NCBI RefSeq assembly: GCF_030687535.1
Contig: NZ_CP117437.1
Coordinates: 4,609,501 to 4,673,500 of the forward strand
DNA: 64,000 nt
Origin: Pseudomonas sp. FP2335
Lineage (GTDB): Bacteria > Pseudomonadota > Gammaproteobacteria > Pseudomonadales > Pseudomonadaceae
Reading direction: 5' to 3'
Every line of letters begins with the position of its first letter. The stretch's first letter is position 1. Shown one piece after another: positions 49,349 through 58,313 of the stretch. Position numbers and translations under genes: made by a program. The notes under the pieces were generated by a model. That model worked only from the letters and a program-made list of their open reading frames with translations, was not told the DNA's origin and did not search any database.

Positions 49349-50476
49349 ATGCCTGTCACGTTCACCAAGAGCGCCCTGCTGCTCGCCCTGACGCTTGGCC
49401 TCGGCCAGGCCCAGGCTGCCGATCCGATCAGCCCGGCTGAATTGGCGACAAACGAAGGCATTCCGTATCCCGCCGTCATCGCTCACCGTGGCGCCTCGTA
49501 CGACGCTCCCGAATCCACCGCCGCCGCCTACAAAGTTGCACGCGACCTGGGTGCCGACTACCTGGAAATGGACCTGCAACGCAGCAAGGATGGCGTGCTG
49601 TTCGCCCTGCACGACAACAACCTGCAGCGCACCACCGACGTGGCCACCAAGTTCCCCGAGCGCAAAGACGCACCGGCCAACGAATTCACCTGGAAAGAAC
49701 TGCAAAGCCTCGACGCCGGCAGCTGGTTCAACGCCGCTTACCCGGACCGCGCCCGCCCGGGTTTCGTCGGCCTGAAAATCCAGAGCCTGGACGACATCAT
49801 CAAGATCGCCGAAGGCAACCCACAGCACAAACCCGGCCTGTACATCGAGACCAAGGAGCCCAAGCAATTCCCGGGCATCGAGGCCGACCTGAAAAACAAG
49901 CTGCTGGATAAAGGCTGGTTGAGTTCCGCCGGCTCCAAGCTGGGCAAGAGCAACACCGGTGTCGGCCAGGGCAAGGGCCGCGTGGTGCTGCAAACCTTCG
50001 AGAAGTCGAGCCTGGTCGAGCTGCAAAAAGAGATGCCGAACACCCCGAAAATCCTGCTGTTGTGGGTCGGTGAAGGCAGCATCGAGCCAAAATCCAAGCA
50101 GACGTTCGCCGAGTCCGGCGAAACCACCAAGGCCGCCTACTATGCCAAGCAAGAGCCGAAAGACGCCGCCGAGTTCGAAAAGTGGGTCGACGAAGCCAAG
50201 AGCCTCGGCGCCATCGGCACTGGCCCGTCGGCTGAGCTGACCGCCCATGGCGATCAAAGTTATTCGAACCTGGTCAAGCCTGAAATGAACAAGCTGACCC
50301 ACGACAAAGGCCTGCTGGTGCACGTCTACACCGTCGACGAGCCGGTTGACTTCGACAAGGTGATGAAGGCTGGCGTGGACGGCATCTTCACCAACCGCGC
50401 GGCCGAACTGCTGAAGTTCTACAAGCGCTGGCCGTCGTCCAGCGTGCAGGACTTGCTGAACGACTATAAGTATTGA
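49349..50476 (+). CDS. glpQ: periplasmic glycerophosphodiester phosphodiesterase
   Basis: 375 residues from MPVTFTKSALLLALTLGLGQ, a Sec signal cut after AQAA; AAAGGA precedes the ATG. GDPD TIM-barrel motifs: VIAHRGASYDAPESTAAAY (catalytic His), DYLEMDLQRSKDGVLFALHD (metal-binding E, D and catalytic His), and YIETKEPKQFPGIE. It hydrolyses glycerophosphodiesters in the periplasm to glycerol 3-phosphate and alcohol, scavenging phospholipid headgroups. I see no clear Pho box in the short upstream region. Confidence 0.93.
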   Translation: MPVTFTKSALLLALTLGLGQAQAADPISPAELATNEGIPYPAVIAHRGASYDAPESTAAAYKVARDLGADYLEMDLQRSKDGVLFALHDNNLQRTTDVATKFPERKDAPANEFTWKELQSLDAGSWFNAAYPDRARPGFVGLKIQSLDDIIKIAEGNPQHKPGLYIETKEPKQFPGIEADLKNKLLDKGWLSSAGSKLGKSNTGVGQGKGRVVLQTFEKSSLVELQKEMPNTPKILLLWVGEGSIEPKSKQTFAESGETTKAAYYAKQEPKDAAEFEKWVDEAKSLGAIGTGPSAELTAHGDQSYSNLVKPEMNKLTHDKGLLVHVYTVDEPVDFDKVMKAGVDGIFTNRAAELLKFYKRWPSSSVQDLLNDYKY

Positions 50477-50779
50477 GTGAAGGCCCATTGGTCAGGCCGC
50501 CTGTGGTTGGGGCGTGACTACGGCCTGATCATCGGCGAGCTGGGGCGTACCGCGCCCCATGCGTACTATGCGCATCAGGTGATGTGCTCCAACGGTTCGC
50601 CGATCACGGTCAACCCCGACGGCCAGGTCACCAGGGCCCATCGTCTGTTTATCCCTTCGCGTCAGCCCCACGCCATTCTTGCGAGCCAGGGTGAGGTATC
50701 GGTGCTATATGCCGAGCCTGCCGTGTTCGATCTCGCCCCGTTGTTGCACGCAGACCTGTCCTTGGAGGCCGTGCGGTAG
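50477..50779 (+). pseudogene. truncated AraC-type regulator, sensor half only
   Basis: 100 residues from a GTG directly after the glpQ stop. The sequence (LWLGRDYGLIIGELGRTAPH, AYYAHQVMCSNGSPITVNPD, VLYAEPAVFDLAPLLHADLS) looks like the cupin-type N-terminal sensor domain of an AraC-family regulator. It stops before any helix-turn-helix, and the following 190 bp contain no continuation in another frame that I can recognise. Probably a gene remnant; a stand-alone sensor is less likely. Confidence 0.5.
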
Positions 50780-50897
50780 GCATCGCGATAAAACGCAGTG
50801 CCCGCGAACACCAGCAGCAGGTGCGGTTGCCACAGCCCCCGGCATGAAACCCGCCGCGCCCGACGAATTGAACAAACTGCGCAACTGCTTGAAATAA

Positions 50898-50913
50898 TTA
50901 AGGGTGAGTTAAG
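50898..50913 (+). promoter_or_regulatory. TTAAG direct repeat upstream of the PepSY gene
   Basis: TTAAG at 50898-50902 and 50909-50913, one helical turn apart, as in binding sites of OmpR-type regulators such as PmrA and ColR (TTAAG-N6-TTAAG). Located 56 bp upstream of the PepSY start, in the position of a -35 region. Confidence 0.35.
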
Positions 50914-50968
50914 TTGCGCTGACTAACCTGAGGCCACTTAAACAGCTCACCCCAAAAGGACCCACACG

Positions 50969-51274
50969 ATGAAAACCCTGACCGCTTTGTTCGCCGCCAC
51001 CGCCTTGACCCTGACCGCCGGCCTGGCTCAAGCCGACGTTCGCCCTGACCAGATTCCAAGCCTGTTGCAGTCCGGCGCGGTGAAGCCTTTTGAACAACTC
51101 AACAAAGACGCCCTGGCCAAACACCCTGGCGCCGTTATCCACGACACCGAGCTGGAGGACAAGGCCGGTCGCCTGGTCTACGAAGTTGAACTGACCGACA
51201 CCACCGGCAAGAAGTGGGACGTGAAGCTCGACGCCAAGACCGGCGAAGTGCTGGAAAACAAACTGGATACTTGA
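50969..51274 (+). CDS. PepSY-domain periplasmic protein
   Basis: 101 residues. A signal peptide (MKTLTALFAATALTLTAGLA, cut after QA near 22) precedes one PepSY domain (IHDTELEDKAGRLVYEVELT, WDVKLDAKTGEVLENKLDT). Such small exported PepSY proteins are thought to inhibit or modulate peptidases or to sense envelope state. A TTAAG direct repeat upstream suggests control by a PmrA/ColR-type response regulator. Monocistronic, followed by a REPIN. Confidence 0.85.
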   Translation: MKTLTALFAATALTLTAGLAQADVRPDQIPSLLQSGAVKPFEQLNKDALAKHPGAVIHDTELEDKAGRLVYEVELTDTTGKKWDVKLDAKTGEVLENKLDT

Positions 51275-51291
51275 TCAAAACGCAGAACCCA

Positions 51292-51381
51292 ATGTGTGTG
51301 CGGGCTTGCTCGCGAAAGCGGTGGATCAGTCACTGAATGTGTTTCTGATAGACCGTCTTCGCGAGCAGGCCCGCTCCCACA
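51292..51381. repeat. REPIN downstream of the PepSY gene
   Basis: A variant element: left half TGTGTGCGGGCTTGCTCGCG has lost two G residues relative to the family, right half CGCGAGCAGGCCCGCTCCCA. It sits 18 bp after the PepSY stop and probably also acts as the mRNA 3' hairpin. Confidence 0.88.
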
Positions 51382-51573
51382 GGTTCATCAGGCGCCCAAG
51401 CGCGCCGTATCTGCCGGGCTAGACGCTGTTTGAACGGTCCCTGAGAAATAATCAAATAAACCTAACGCAGCGGAAATAAACACAAAGCCGTCACAAAACT
51501 GTCAATTCCCCTTGCAATGATTCGGCTACGCGACCTGTGAAACGTCCTACAGGCCCTTTCCCTGCGAGCCTCC

Positions 51574-52596
51574 ATGAATCACAGCATTGACCACAGCCAC
51601 CAGGACTCCGACCTGTTCGGCTTGCTCTACGGTTTTCGTTTTCGCCCAGGCGAAAAGGGTGAACAGATCGACTCGGCCACCGCACTGGCTGCGCTACAGG
51701 TCCCACAAGACCCGGAAGAATTCCTGTGGCTGCACCTGAACCTGGCCCATGCCGCGTGCGAACGCTGGATGCAGAAGCACCTGGAATTGCCGGATGAGTT
51801 CTTCGAAGCCCTGCACGAAGGCTCACGCTCCACCCGTATCGAACACGTCGACTCGGCCTTGCTGGCGGTGGTCAACGACGTGGTGTTCAACTTCAGCAGC
51901 ATGGTCTCGTCGGATATTTCCACGCTGTGGGTGTGCGCCCGCAGCCGCCTGCTGATCAGTGCACGCCTGCAACCGTTGCACTCGGTGGACAAACTGCGCT
52001 CGTCGGTAAAGGCCGGGGAACGCTTCCGTTCGCCGCTGGAGTTGCTCGTGCATCTGCTGCGCGATCAGGGCGAGGTGCTGACGCAGATCGTGCGCAAGAC
52101 CAGCATCAGCGTCGACCATATCGAAGACCAGTTGCTGTCTTCGCGCCTGTCCACCAACCGCGCCGAACTCGGTGCCGCGCGGCGGGTGCTGGTGCGCCTG
52201 CAACGCCTGCTGGCGCTGGAACCGGGCTCGCTGCTGCGCCTGCTCAACCGCCCACCGCAGTGGCTGCAAAAGGAAGACGTGAAGGAGTTGCGCAAATCCA
52301 CCGAGGAGTTTGCGCTGATCATCAACGACCTCACGGCGCTCGGAGAACGTATCAAGCTGTTGCAGGAAGAGATCGCCGCCAACCTCAACGAGCAAAGCAA
52401 CCGCACGCTGTTCACCCTGACGGTGGTGACGGTGCTGGCATTGCCGATCAACATCATTGCCGGTTTTTTCGGTATGAACGTGGGGGGCGTGCCGCTTTCC
52501 CAGGACCCGGAAGGCTTCTGGATATTGGTGGCCTTGGTCGCGACCTTTACCCTGATTGCCGGGCGCTGGGCGTTCCGCAAACGCAAGGATTACTGA
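51574..52596 (+). CDS. ZntB/CorA-family metal transporter
   Basis: 340 residues. Large soluble N-terminal domain (about 1-270) with long helices, then two C-terminal membrane helices (LFTLTVVTVLALPINIIAGF and FWILVALVATFTLIAGRWAF) flanking the signature G-M-N in FFGMNVGGVP. The GMN-V-G-G-V form and the overall sequence (FLWLHLNLAHAACERW, DVVFNFSS) agree with ZntB-type zinc/proton importers or exporters better than with Mg2+ CorA. It forms a pentameric inner-membrane channel. Confidence 0.87.
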   Translation: MNHSIDHSHQDSDLFGLLYGFRFRPGEKGEQIDSATALAALQVPQDPEEFLWLHLNLAHAACERWMQKHLELPDEFFEALHEGSRSTRIEHVDSALLAVVNDVVFNFSSMVSSDISTLWVCARSRLLISARLQPLHSVDKLRSSVKAGERFRSPLELLVHLLRDQGEVLTQIVRKTSISVDHIEDQLLSSRLSTNRAELGAARRVLVRLQRLLALEPGSLLRLLNRPPQWLQKEDVKELRKSTEEFALIINDLTALGERIKLLQEEIAANLNEQSNRTLFTLTVVTVLALPINIIAGFFGMNVGGVPLSQDPEGFWILVALVATFTLIAGRWAFRKRKDY

Positions 52597-52612
52597 ACTG
52601 GAACGCCATTGA

Positions 52613-52634
52613 AAATGTGGTCGCTCCCACATTT
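52613..52634. repeat. minimal REP-derived hairpin
   Basis: AAATGTGG/CCACATTT stem with a six-base loop, the outermost ends of a REPIN with the rest deleted. It lies 17 bp after the ZntB-like gene and may serve as its 3' hairpin. Confidence 0.55.
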
Positions 52635-52757
52635 GGCCCTGCGGTGTGATCTCGACCAGCGGCATCTTCAATCATTGAAACACTGACATATGGCAGCATC
52701 TCTGTAACATTCTGCAATGATCATGGGCAGCATCCCTCTCACACTGGATGCTCCGGC

Positions 52758-54374
52758 ATGGCCACCCCTTCCCTGACTGCCTCCACGCACGCCTCCCCCG
52801 CAGACCCCAAACCCCGGCTGGACAAGAAGCCCAACCTGCTCACGGTGATCATTTTCTTCGCCGTGCTCGCCATGGGCCTGCTGTTCACCGCCTACAGCCT
52901 GATGCACGACATGCACGAACTGGGCACGGTGGTCACCACCTGGACCCCCTTCCTGCTGCTCGGCGTGGCGCTGTTGATCGCCCTGGGCTTCGAGTTCGTC
53001 AACGGCTTCCACGACACCGCCAACGCGGTGGCGACGGTGATCTACACCAACTCGCTGCCGCCGCATTTTGCGGTGGTGTGGTCGGGCTTTTTCAACTTCC
53101 TCGGCGTGCTGCTCTCCAGCGGTGCCGTGGCGTTCGGCATCATTGCCCTGCTGCCGGTGGAGCTGATTTTGCAGGTCGGCTCGTCGGCCGGTTTCGCGAT
53201 GATCTTCGCCCTGCTGATCGCCGCGATCCTGTGGAACCTGGGCACCTGGTGGCTGGGTTTGCCGGCCTCGTCGTCCCACACCCTGATCGGCTCAATCATC
53301 GGCGTCGGCGTGGCGAATGCCTTGATGCACGGGCGTGACGGCACCAGCGGAGTGGATTGGGCCCAGGCCACCAAGATCGGTTACGCGCTGCTGCTGTCGC
53401 CGCTGATCGGCTTTGGCTTTGCCGCCCTGCTGTTGCTGGCCCTGCGCGCGTTTGTGAAGAACCGTTCGCTGTACAAGGCGCCGAAAGGCGACACCCCGCC
53501 GCCGTGGTGGATTCGCGGCATGCTGATCGCCACCTGCACCGGTGTGTCGTTCGCCCACGGCTCCAACGATGGGCAAAAAGGCATGGGCCTGATCATGCTG
53601 ATCCTGGTGGGCACGTTGCCGATGGCCTACGCGCTGAACCGCACCATGCCCGCCGAGCAATCCTTACAATTCGCCGCCGTGGCCGAAGTGACTCAAGTCG
53701 CGCTGGCGAAAAGCGCGCCGCAGGCATTGCCGGGCAACCCGCGGCCGATTCTGTCGGCGTACGTCAGTACCAAGGAAGTCACTCCGCAACTGATCCCGGC
53801 CCTCGCCGCCCTCGCCGGGCAGATCGGCGAGCAGGTCAAAGGCTACGGCTCCCTGGCCAAGGTCCCCGCCGAAGCGGTGGGCAACGTGCGTAACGACATG
53901 TACCTGACCAGCGAAACCATTCGCTTGATGGACAAGGGCAAGGTCGGCAATTTCGACGCCGATACCCAAAGCAAGCTGCAACTGTTCAAGCAACAGATCG
54001 ACAACTCCACGCGCTTTATCCCGCTGTGGGTGAAGATCGCCGTGGCCATCGCCCTCGGCCTGGGCACCATGGTCGGCTGGAAACGCATCGTGGTGACGGT
54101 GGGCGAGAAGATCGGCAAGACCCACATGACCTATGCTCAAGGGGCTTCGGCGGAAACCGTGGCGATGCTGACCATCGGCGCGGCGGATATGTTTGGCTTG
54201 CCGGTGTCGACCACCCATGTGTTGTCGTCCGGTGTGGCGGGAACCATGGTGGCCAATGGCGGCGGGTTGCAGATGAAGACCATCCGCAATCTGTTGATGG
54301 CGTGGGTGTTGACGTTGCCGGCGGCGATTGTGTTGTCGGGCAGCCTCTACTGGCTATTCACCAAACTCTTCTGA
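52758..54374 (+). CDS. PiT-family inorganic phosphate transporter
   Basis: 538 residues with the inverted-repeat PiT architecture. The first signature is GFEFVNGFHDTANAVATVIY and the second GVSFAHGSNDGQKGMGLIML; the C-terminal repeat has GLPVSTTHVLSSGVAGTMVA. About ten membrane helices plus a ~200-residue central hydrophilic loop (about 290-440). It imports phosphate, usually as metal phosphate, with protons at low affinity. It is followed by a REP-derived hairpin. Confidence 0.9.
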   Translation: MATPSLTASTHASPADPKPRLDKKPNLLTVIIFFAVLAMGLLFTAYSLMHDMHELGTVVTTWTPFLLLGVALLIALGFEFVNGFHDTANAVATVIYTNSLPPHFAVVWSGFFNFLGVLLSSGAVAFGIIALLPVELILQVGSSAGFAMIFALLIAAILWNLGTWWLGLPASSSHTLIGSIIGVGVANALMHGRDGTSGVDWAQATKIGYALLLSPLIGFGFAALLLLALRAFVKNRSLYKAPKGDTPPPWWIRGMLIATCTGVSFAHGSNDGQKGMGLIMLILVGTLPMAYALNRTMPAEQSLQFAAVAEVTQVALAKSAPQALPGNPRPILSAYVSTKEVTPQLIPALAALAGQIGEQVKGYGSLAKVPAEAVGNVRNDMYLTSETIRLMDKGKVGNFDADTQSKLQLFKQQIDNSTRFIPLWVKIAVAIALGLGTMVGWKRIVVTVGEKIGKTHMTYAQGASAETVAMLTIGAADMFGLPVSTTHVLSSGVAGTMVANGGGLQMKTIRNLLMAWVLTLPAAIVLSGSLYWLFTKLF

Positions 54375-54390
54375 CCCGGCAGAGGGTAAA

Positions 54391-54421
54391 AATGTGGGAG
54401 GGGCAAGCCACCTCCCACATT
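54391..54421. repeat. REP-derived terminator-like hairpin
   Basis: AATGTGGGAGG/CCTCCCACATT with a nine-base loop, an 11-bp perfect stem between the converging phosphate transporter and LysR genes. A short REP variant likely used as a bidirectional 3' hairpin. Confidence 0.7.
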
Positions 54422-54423
54422 GG

Positions 54424-55320
54424 CTACAACTGCGACTGTAAAAGAGTGGCCAACCAATCCATGAATACCCGCACTCGCTGCGGCAAGTGCCGCTGACCGG
54501 CGTACAGCAACGACACATCCAACGGCGGCGCCGGGTAATCGGGCAACACCGCCACCAGTTCCCCACTGGCCAGCAACTCGCGAATCCCCAGGGCCGGCAC
54601 CTGAGTAATCCCAAACCCGCCCAGGCACGCCACCCGGTACGCGTCGGTGCTGTTGACCGTGACCCGCCCGGCCATGGGAATGCGCTGCACCTTGTTGCCC
54701 TGTTGGTACTCGAACCCCGCCGAACGTGAGCCCAACGGGCGCACATAATGCACCAGGTGATGATGCGCGAGGTCGGCCAGCGTCTGGGGCACGCCATACC
54801 GTTGCAAGTACGCCGCGCTGGCGCAGTTGATCATCGGCAGGCGGCACAGCAGCCGCGCGACGACGGTCTGGTCCGGCTGCGCGCCGACGCGCAGTACGCA
54901 ATCGAAGCCTTCGGCGAGCAGGTCGACCTGGCGGTCGGTGCTGCTGATTTCCAGTTCGATCAACGGGTGCGCATCCATGAATTCGGGCAGGCGCGGCAGG
55001 ATCAATTCCCGTGCCATCACGTTGGGCATGTCCACGCGAATGCGCCCGCTCAGTTGCGCTTCATCCTGGCGGAACAGCCCTTCCAGCTCGTCCATGTGCG
55101 CCAGCAAGTCCTTGCTGCGCTCATACAACACGCGACCGTCCTGGGTCGCCTGGACCTTGCGCGTGGTGCGCTGCAGCAGGCGCGTGCCGAGCAGTTCTTC
55201 CAGCGCCTGTACATGCTCGGACACGGTGGAGCGCGGCAGCCCCAGGCTCTCGCCCGCGCCGGTGAAACTCGACAGTTCGGTAACGCGCACAAAGGTGCGC
55301 AACAGCTCAAGTTTGTTCAT
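54424..55320 (-). CDS. LysR-family transcriptional regulator
   Basis: 298 residues. HTH at the N-terminus (RVTELSSFTGAGESLGLPRS-TVSEHVQALEELLGTRLLQR) and a DmlR/CrgA-type effector domain (DCVLRVGAQPDQTVVARLL). It is divergent from an SDR oxidoreductase gene across a 106-bp gap, so it probably regulates that gene and itself. The gap contains repeated CCGG half-sites (TATCCGG, TTCCGGTA, ACCGGACA). Confidence 0.9.
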   Translation of the reverse strand: MNKLELLRTFVRVTELSSFTGAGESLGLPRSTVSEHVQALEELLGTRLLQRTTRKVQATQDGRVLYERSKDLLAHMDELEGLFRQDEAQLSGRIRVDMPNVMARELILPRLPEFMDAHPLIELEISSTDRQVDLLAEGFDCVLRVGAQPDQTVVARLLCRLPMINCASAAYLQRYGVPQTLADLAHHHLVHYVRPLGSRSAGFEYQQGNKVQRIPMAGRVTVNSTDAYRVACLGGFGITQVPALGIRELLASGELVAVLPDYPAPPLDVSLLYAGQRHLPQRVRVFMDWLATLLQSQL

Positions 55321-55426
55321 GGGATTGTTCGCTTTATCCGGCCAGTGATTCCGGTATAGCGCTGTTTATCACGTAATGACCGGACAAATACACTCAATCC
55401 CACTGACCACCCGAGAGGATTGCACC

Positions 55427-56185
55427 ATGACCCGTAAAATCGCATTGATCACCGGCGCCAGCCGTGGCCTGGGCAAAAGCACCGCGCTGCACCTGGCAGC
55501 ACAAGGCGTCGACATCATTGGCACCTACCACAGTGCTGCCGCCGAAGCCCAGGCGGTGGCCGAGCAGATCCAGGCGCTGGGCGGCCGTGCCGCGATGCTG
55601 CAACTGGATGTGGGCCAAAGCGCGACCTTCAATGATTTTGTTGGCGACGTCGGCACTTTGCTCAAGGATGTTTTCGCACAGGAGCGCTTCGATTTTCTGA
55701 TCAATAACGCCGGCATCGGCGCCCATGCCAGCTTTGCCGAGACCACCGAGGCGCAGTTCGACCAACTGCTGGCGATCCAATTCAAAGGTCCATTCTTCCT
55801 GACCCAGAAGCTGCTGCCGCTGATCCGCGACGGTGGTCGCATTCTCAATATTTCCAGCGGCCTGGCGCGCTTCAGCCTGCCGGGTTATGCCGCGTATGCC
55901 GCGATGAAAGGCGCAATGGAAGTGCTCACGCGCTATCAGGCCAAGGAGTTGGGCGGTCGCGGCATCAGCGTGAACATCCTTGCACCGGGTGCCATCGAGA
56001 CCGATTTCGGCGGCGGCGCCGTGCGTGACAACGCCGCATTGAACACGATGGTCGCCAACAATACCGCCCTGGGTCGCGCCGGTTTACCGGACGATATTGG
56101 CGGGGCCATTTCCCTCTTGCTGGCCGACGGCAGCCACTGGATCACCGGGCAGCGCATCGAGGCCTCGGGCGGCATGTTTCTGTAG
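55427..56185 (+). CDS. short-chain dehydrogenase/reductase
   Basis: 252 residues from MTRKIALITGASRGLGKSTA with GAGAGGAT as ribosome site. SDR motifs: TGASRGLG (NADP-type coenzyme loop), NNAG (FLINNAGIGAHAS), the catalytic Ser in ILNISSGLARF, and YAAMK (Y-x-x-x-K) in GYAAYAAMKGAMEVL. The substrate is unknown. It is divergent from a LysR gene likely to control it. Its 3' 102 bp overlap the antisense end of the PACE gene. Confidence 0.9.
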   Translation: MTRKIALITGASRGLGKSTALHLAAQGVDIIGTYHSAAAEAQAVAEQIQALGGRAAMLQLDVGQSATFNDFVGDVGTLLKDVFAQERFDFLINNAGIGAHASFAETTEAQFDQLLAIQFKGPFFLTQKLLPLIRDGGRILNISSGLARFSLPGYAAYAAMKGAMEVLTRYQAKELGGRGISVNILAPGAIETDFGGGAVRDNAALNTMVANNTALGRAGLPDDIGGAISLLLADGSHWITGQRIEASGGMFL

Positions 56186-56596
56186 GAACTTGTCACGCAG
56201 CACGTCATAGACCCAGTGATAGACATAGGTGTACGGCAGGAAGAACAGCAGTACACCGATGTCGAGGATAAACGCGTCCATCAAGCTGATGTTCAGCCAC
56301 GCCGCGATCAACGGCACACACACCAGGATCAGCCCGCCTTCGAACATCAGCGCATGCAGCACCCGCGTGCCGCTGTTGTTGGCCAGTTGCAGACGCGCCT
56401 TGAGGCGGTCGAACAGGCTGTTGAAAATGATGTTCCAGGTCAGCGCCAACAGGCTGATCCCCAGCGTGACAGCGCCCATCTCCAACGCCGGCCGGCCGGT
56501 GATCCACACCAGCAACGGGGTGCAGATCAACAAGGCCAGGCCTTCAAAACCCAGGGCTTGGCACACACGTTCAGTCATCGATTTGGTAGGGGTCAT
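56084..56596 (-). CDS. PACE-family efflux transporter
   Basis: 170 residues. Two tandem bacterial-transmembrane-pair units, four helices in all: MTERVCQALGFEGLALLICT, VTLGISLLALTWNIIFNSLF, RVLHALMFEGGLILVCVPLI and AFILDIGVLLFFLPYTYVYH. This is the AceI/PACE fold; members export chlorhexidine and polyamines such as cadaverine. The conserved Glu in helix 1 (FEGLALL) and Asn in helix 2 (WNIIFN) are present. The last ~30 residues (after KFLQKH) are unusual and are encoded antisense to the SDR gene. It is divergent from a LysR gene. Confidence 0.88.
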   Translation of the reverse strand: MTPTKSMTERVCQALGFEGLALLICTPLLVWITGRPALEMGAVTLGISLLALTWNIIFNSLFDRLKARLQLANNSGTRVLHALMFEGGLILVCVPLIAAWLNISLMDAFILDIGVLLFFLPYTYVYHWVYDVLRDKFLQKHAARGLDALPGDPVAAVGQQEGNGPANIVR

Positions 56597-56683
56597 GGCC
56601 CGGCTCCGTGAGTGAAGACGTTGCCATCATTACCCCTTGTGCCGATACTTCATAACCAATAACCATCGATCAAGGCGATAGTC

Positions 56684-57538
56684 ATGGCCTCACATGAAGT
56701 GCTCCAGGCGTTTGTCCAGGCGGCGACCCAGGGCTCGTTTTCGGCGGCGGCGCGCAAGCTGGGCAAGAGCCAATCGACGGTCAGCGCGGCGGTGGCGAGC
56801 CTGGAGATCGACCTGGACGTGGTGCTGTTTGATCGCAGCAGCCGCAAGCCAACGCTGACCCCGGCCGGGCATGTGTTGCTGCAACGCGCCGAACAGGTGC
56901 TGGAAGCCAGCAGCCGCCTGGAATTGGCGGCGAGCCAGTTGTCCCAGGGCCTGGAGCCGAAGCTGACGATTGCGATGTCCGACACCTACCAGTCCGACCG
57001 CTTTGAAGTTGCCCTCAGTGCGTTTGAACAGCGTTATCCGGACCTTGAACTGGAATGCTTGATCGCCGAGTGCGAAGACTTGATCGCCCTGGTACAGAGT
57101 GGCCGGGCGCAGATCGCGTTTATCGAACAACAGGAGACTTACCCGCCCGACCTCACCGGCGCGCCAGTGCAAGAGCGCACGGAAATCGCCCTGTTTGCCG
57201 CGCCCGAACATCCGCTGGCCAGGCTGAAAAGCATCCCCGTCGACACCCTGCGCCAACACCGCGAACTGCGCCTGGCGAGCATCATCAACCCGACTGAAAC
57301 CCGTGCCAGCGGGCGGGTGTGGTCGGCGCCCAGTTACTTGATGTTGATGGAGATGGCCCAGCTCGGCTTTGGCTGGGCACCGCTGCCGCGCTGGCTGGTG
57401 GAGCGTTTTGACGGCGGCCGCCTGGTGGAGCTCAAGGCCCGCAGCTGGCCGCGGTCGGTGGCGGTGGATGCCCTGTGGTCCCGCCACCACCCGCCGGGGC
57501 CGGCGGGGAGCTGGTTACTGGGCAAGATGTTGGAGTGA
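56684..57538 (+). CDS. LysR-family transcriptional regulator
   Basis: 284 residues: HTH VQAATQGSFSAAARKLGKSQ-STVSAAVASLEIDLDVVLFD, then a long effector-binding domain. It starts 87 bp from the divergent PACE efflux gene, an arrangement typical for LysR control of PACE transporters. The effector may be the exported compound. Confidence 0.88.
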   Translation: MASHEVLQAFVQAATQGSFSAAARKLGKSQSTVSAAVASLEIDLDVVLFDRSSRKPTLTPAGHVLLQRAEQVLEASSRLELAASQLSQGLEPKLTIAMSDTYQSDRFEVALSAFEQRYPDLELECLIAECEDLIALVQSGRAQIAFIEQQETYPPDLTGAPVQERTEIALFAAPEHPLARLKSIPVDTLRQHRELRLASIINPTETRASGRVWSAPSYLMLMEMAQLGFGWAPLPRWLVERFDGGRLVELKARSWPRSVAVDALWSRHHPPGPAGSWLLGKMLE

Positions 57539-57676
57539 TGCCCGAATATGCTGGGCGCAACAATGCAGAGCAAATGTGTCGAGCTTTGGCGAGGCTGCGA
57601 AGGCGGCGGCACTGTTGGCGGATATGCTGCCCCTCAACCATAGAATCTCCCACAGTGTTGATTGCCTACAGCCTGG

Positions 57677-58156
57677 TCAATCGCGCATGCCGGTTGTGAC
57701 CAGCGTCACCAAGCGATCCAGGCTCTGGCCCCAGCCGTCATGAAAGCCCATCGCTTCATGCGCCTGTTTATCCTCAGTACTCCAATGCATCGCCCGCGCG
57801 GTATAGAGCGTCTTGTTGCCTTCGACCTCCTGCAACGTCACTTCTGCGGTCATGAACGCCTTGCCCGAGGGGATCCACCCCGGCCTGAACGCATCGGTAA
57901 ACACCAGCCGCTGGGGCGCGACGATTTCCAGGAACACGCCCTCGGTCGGGTATTCGCTGCCGTCCGGCGCGCGCATCAGGGTGCGAAACAGCCCACCGAC
58001 CCACAGGTTCATTTCGCATTCGGGGGTGGTCATGCCGTGGGGGCCCCACCATTGTTGCAACAGCGCCGGCTCGGTCCAGGCGCGGAACACTCGGCTGCGG
58101 GGCGCGTCGATCACACGGCTGATGGACAACTCAAATTCGGCAGGTTGGGTAGACAT
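57677..58156 (-). CDS. SRPBCC-family protein (AHSA1-like)
   Basis: 159 residues with the START-like fold of the Aha1-C/CalC group: SISRVIDAPRSRVFRAWTEP, LLQQWWGPHGMTTPECEMN, and FLEIVAPQRLVFTDAF near the middle. The helix-grip cavity binds hydrophobic ligands in relatives. No adjacent ArsR gene, which often accompanies this family. Monocistronic; function unknown. Confidence 0.87.
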   Translation of the reverse strand: MSTQPAEFELSISRVIDAPRSRVFRAWTEPALLQQWWGPHGMTTPECEMNLWVGGLFRTLMRAPDGSEYPTEGVFLEIVAPQRLVFTDAFRPGWIPSGKAFMTAEVTLQEVEGNKTLYTARAMHWSTEDKQAHEAMGFHDGWGQSLDRLVTLVTTGMRD

Positions 58157-58313
58157 GGAATAAACCTCCTGAGTCTTATGTTTGTTGTGTTCAGAGAGTC
58201 AACGGTGCAAGGCATTCACTATAGTTCGCAGCGCCGGGAGGTGGCACTCGACCAGACCGGCGCCAAACCCGCTAGAATCCGCGCCTCTTTGTAGTATTTG
58301 GGATGCAGCCCCG

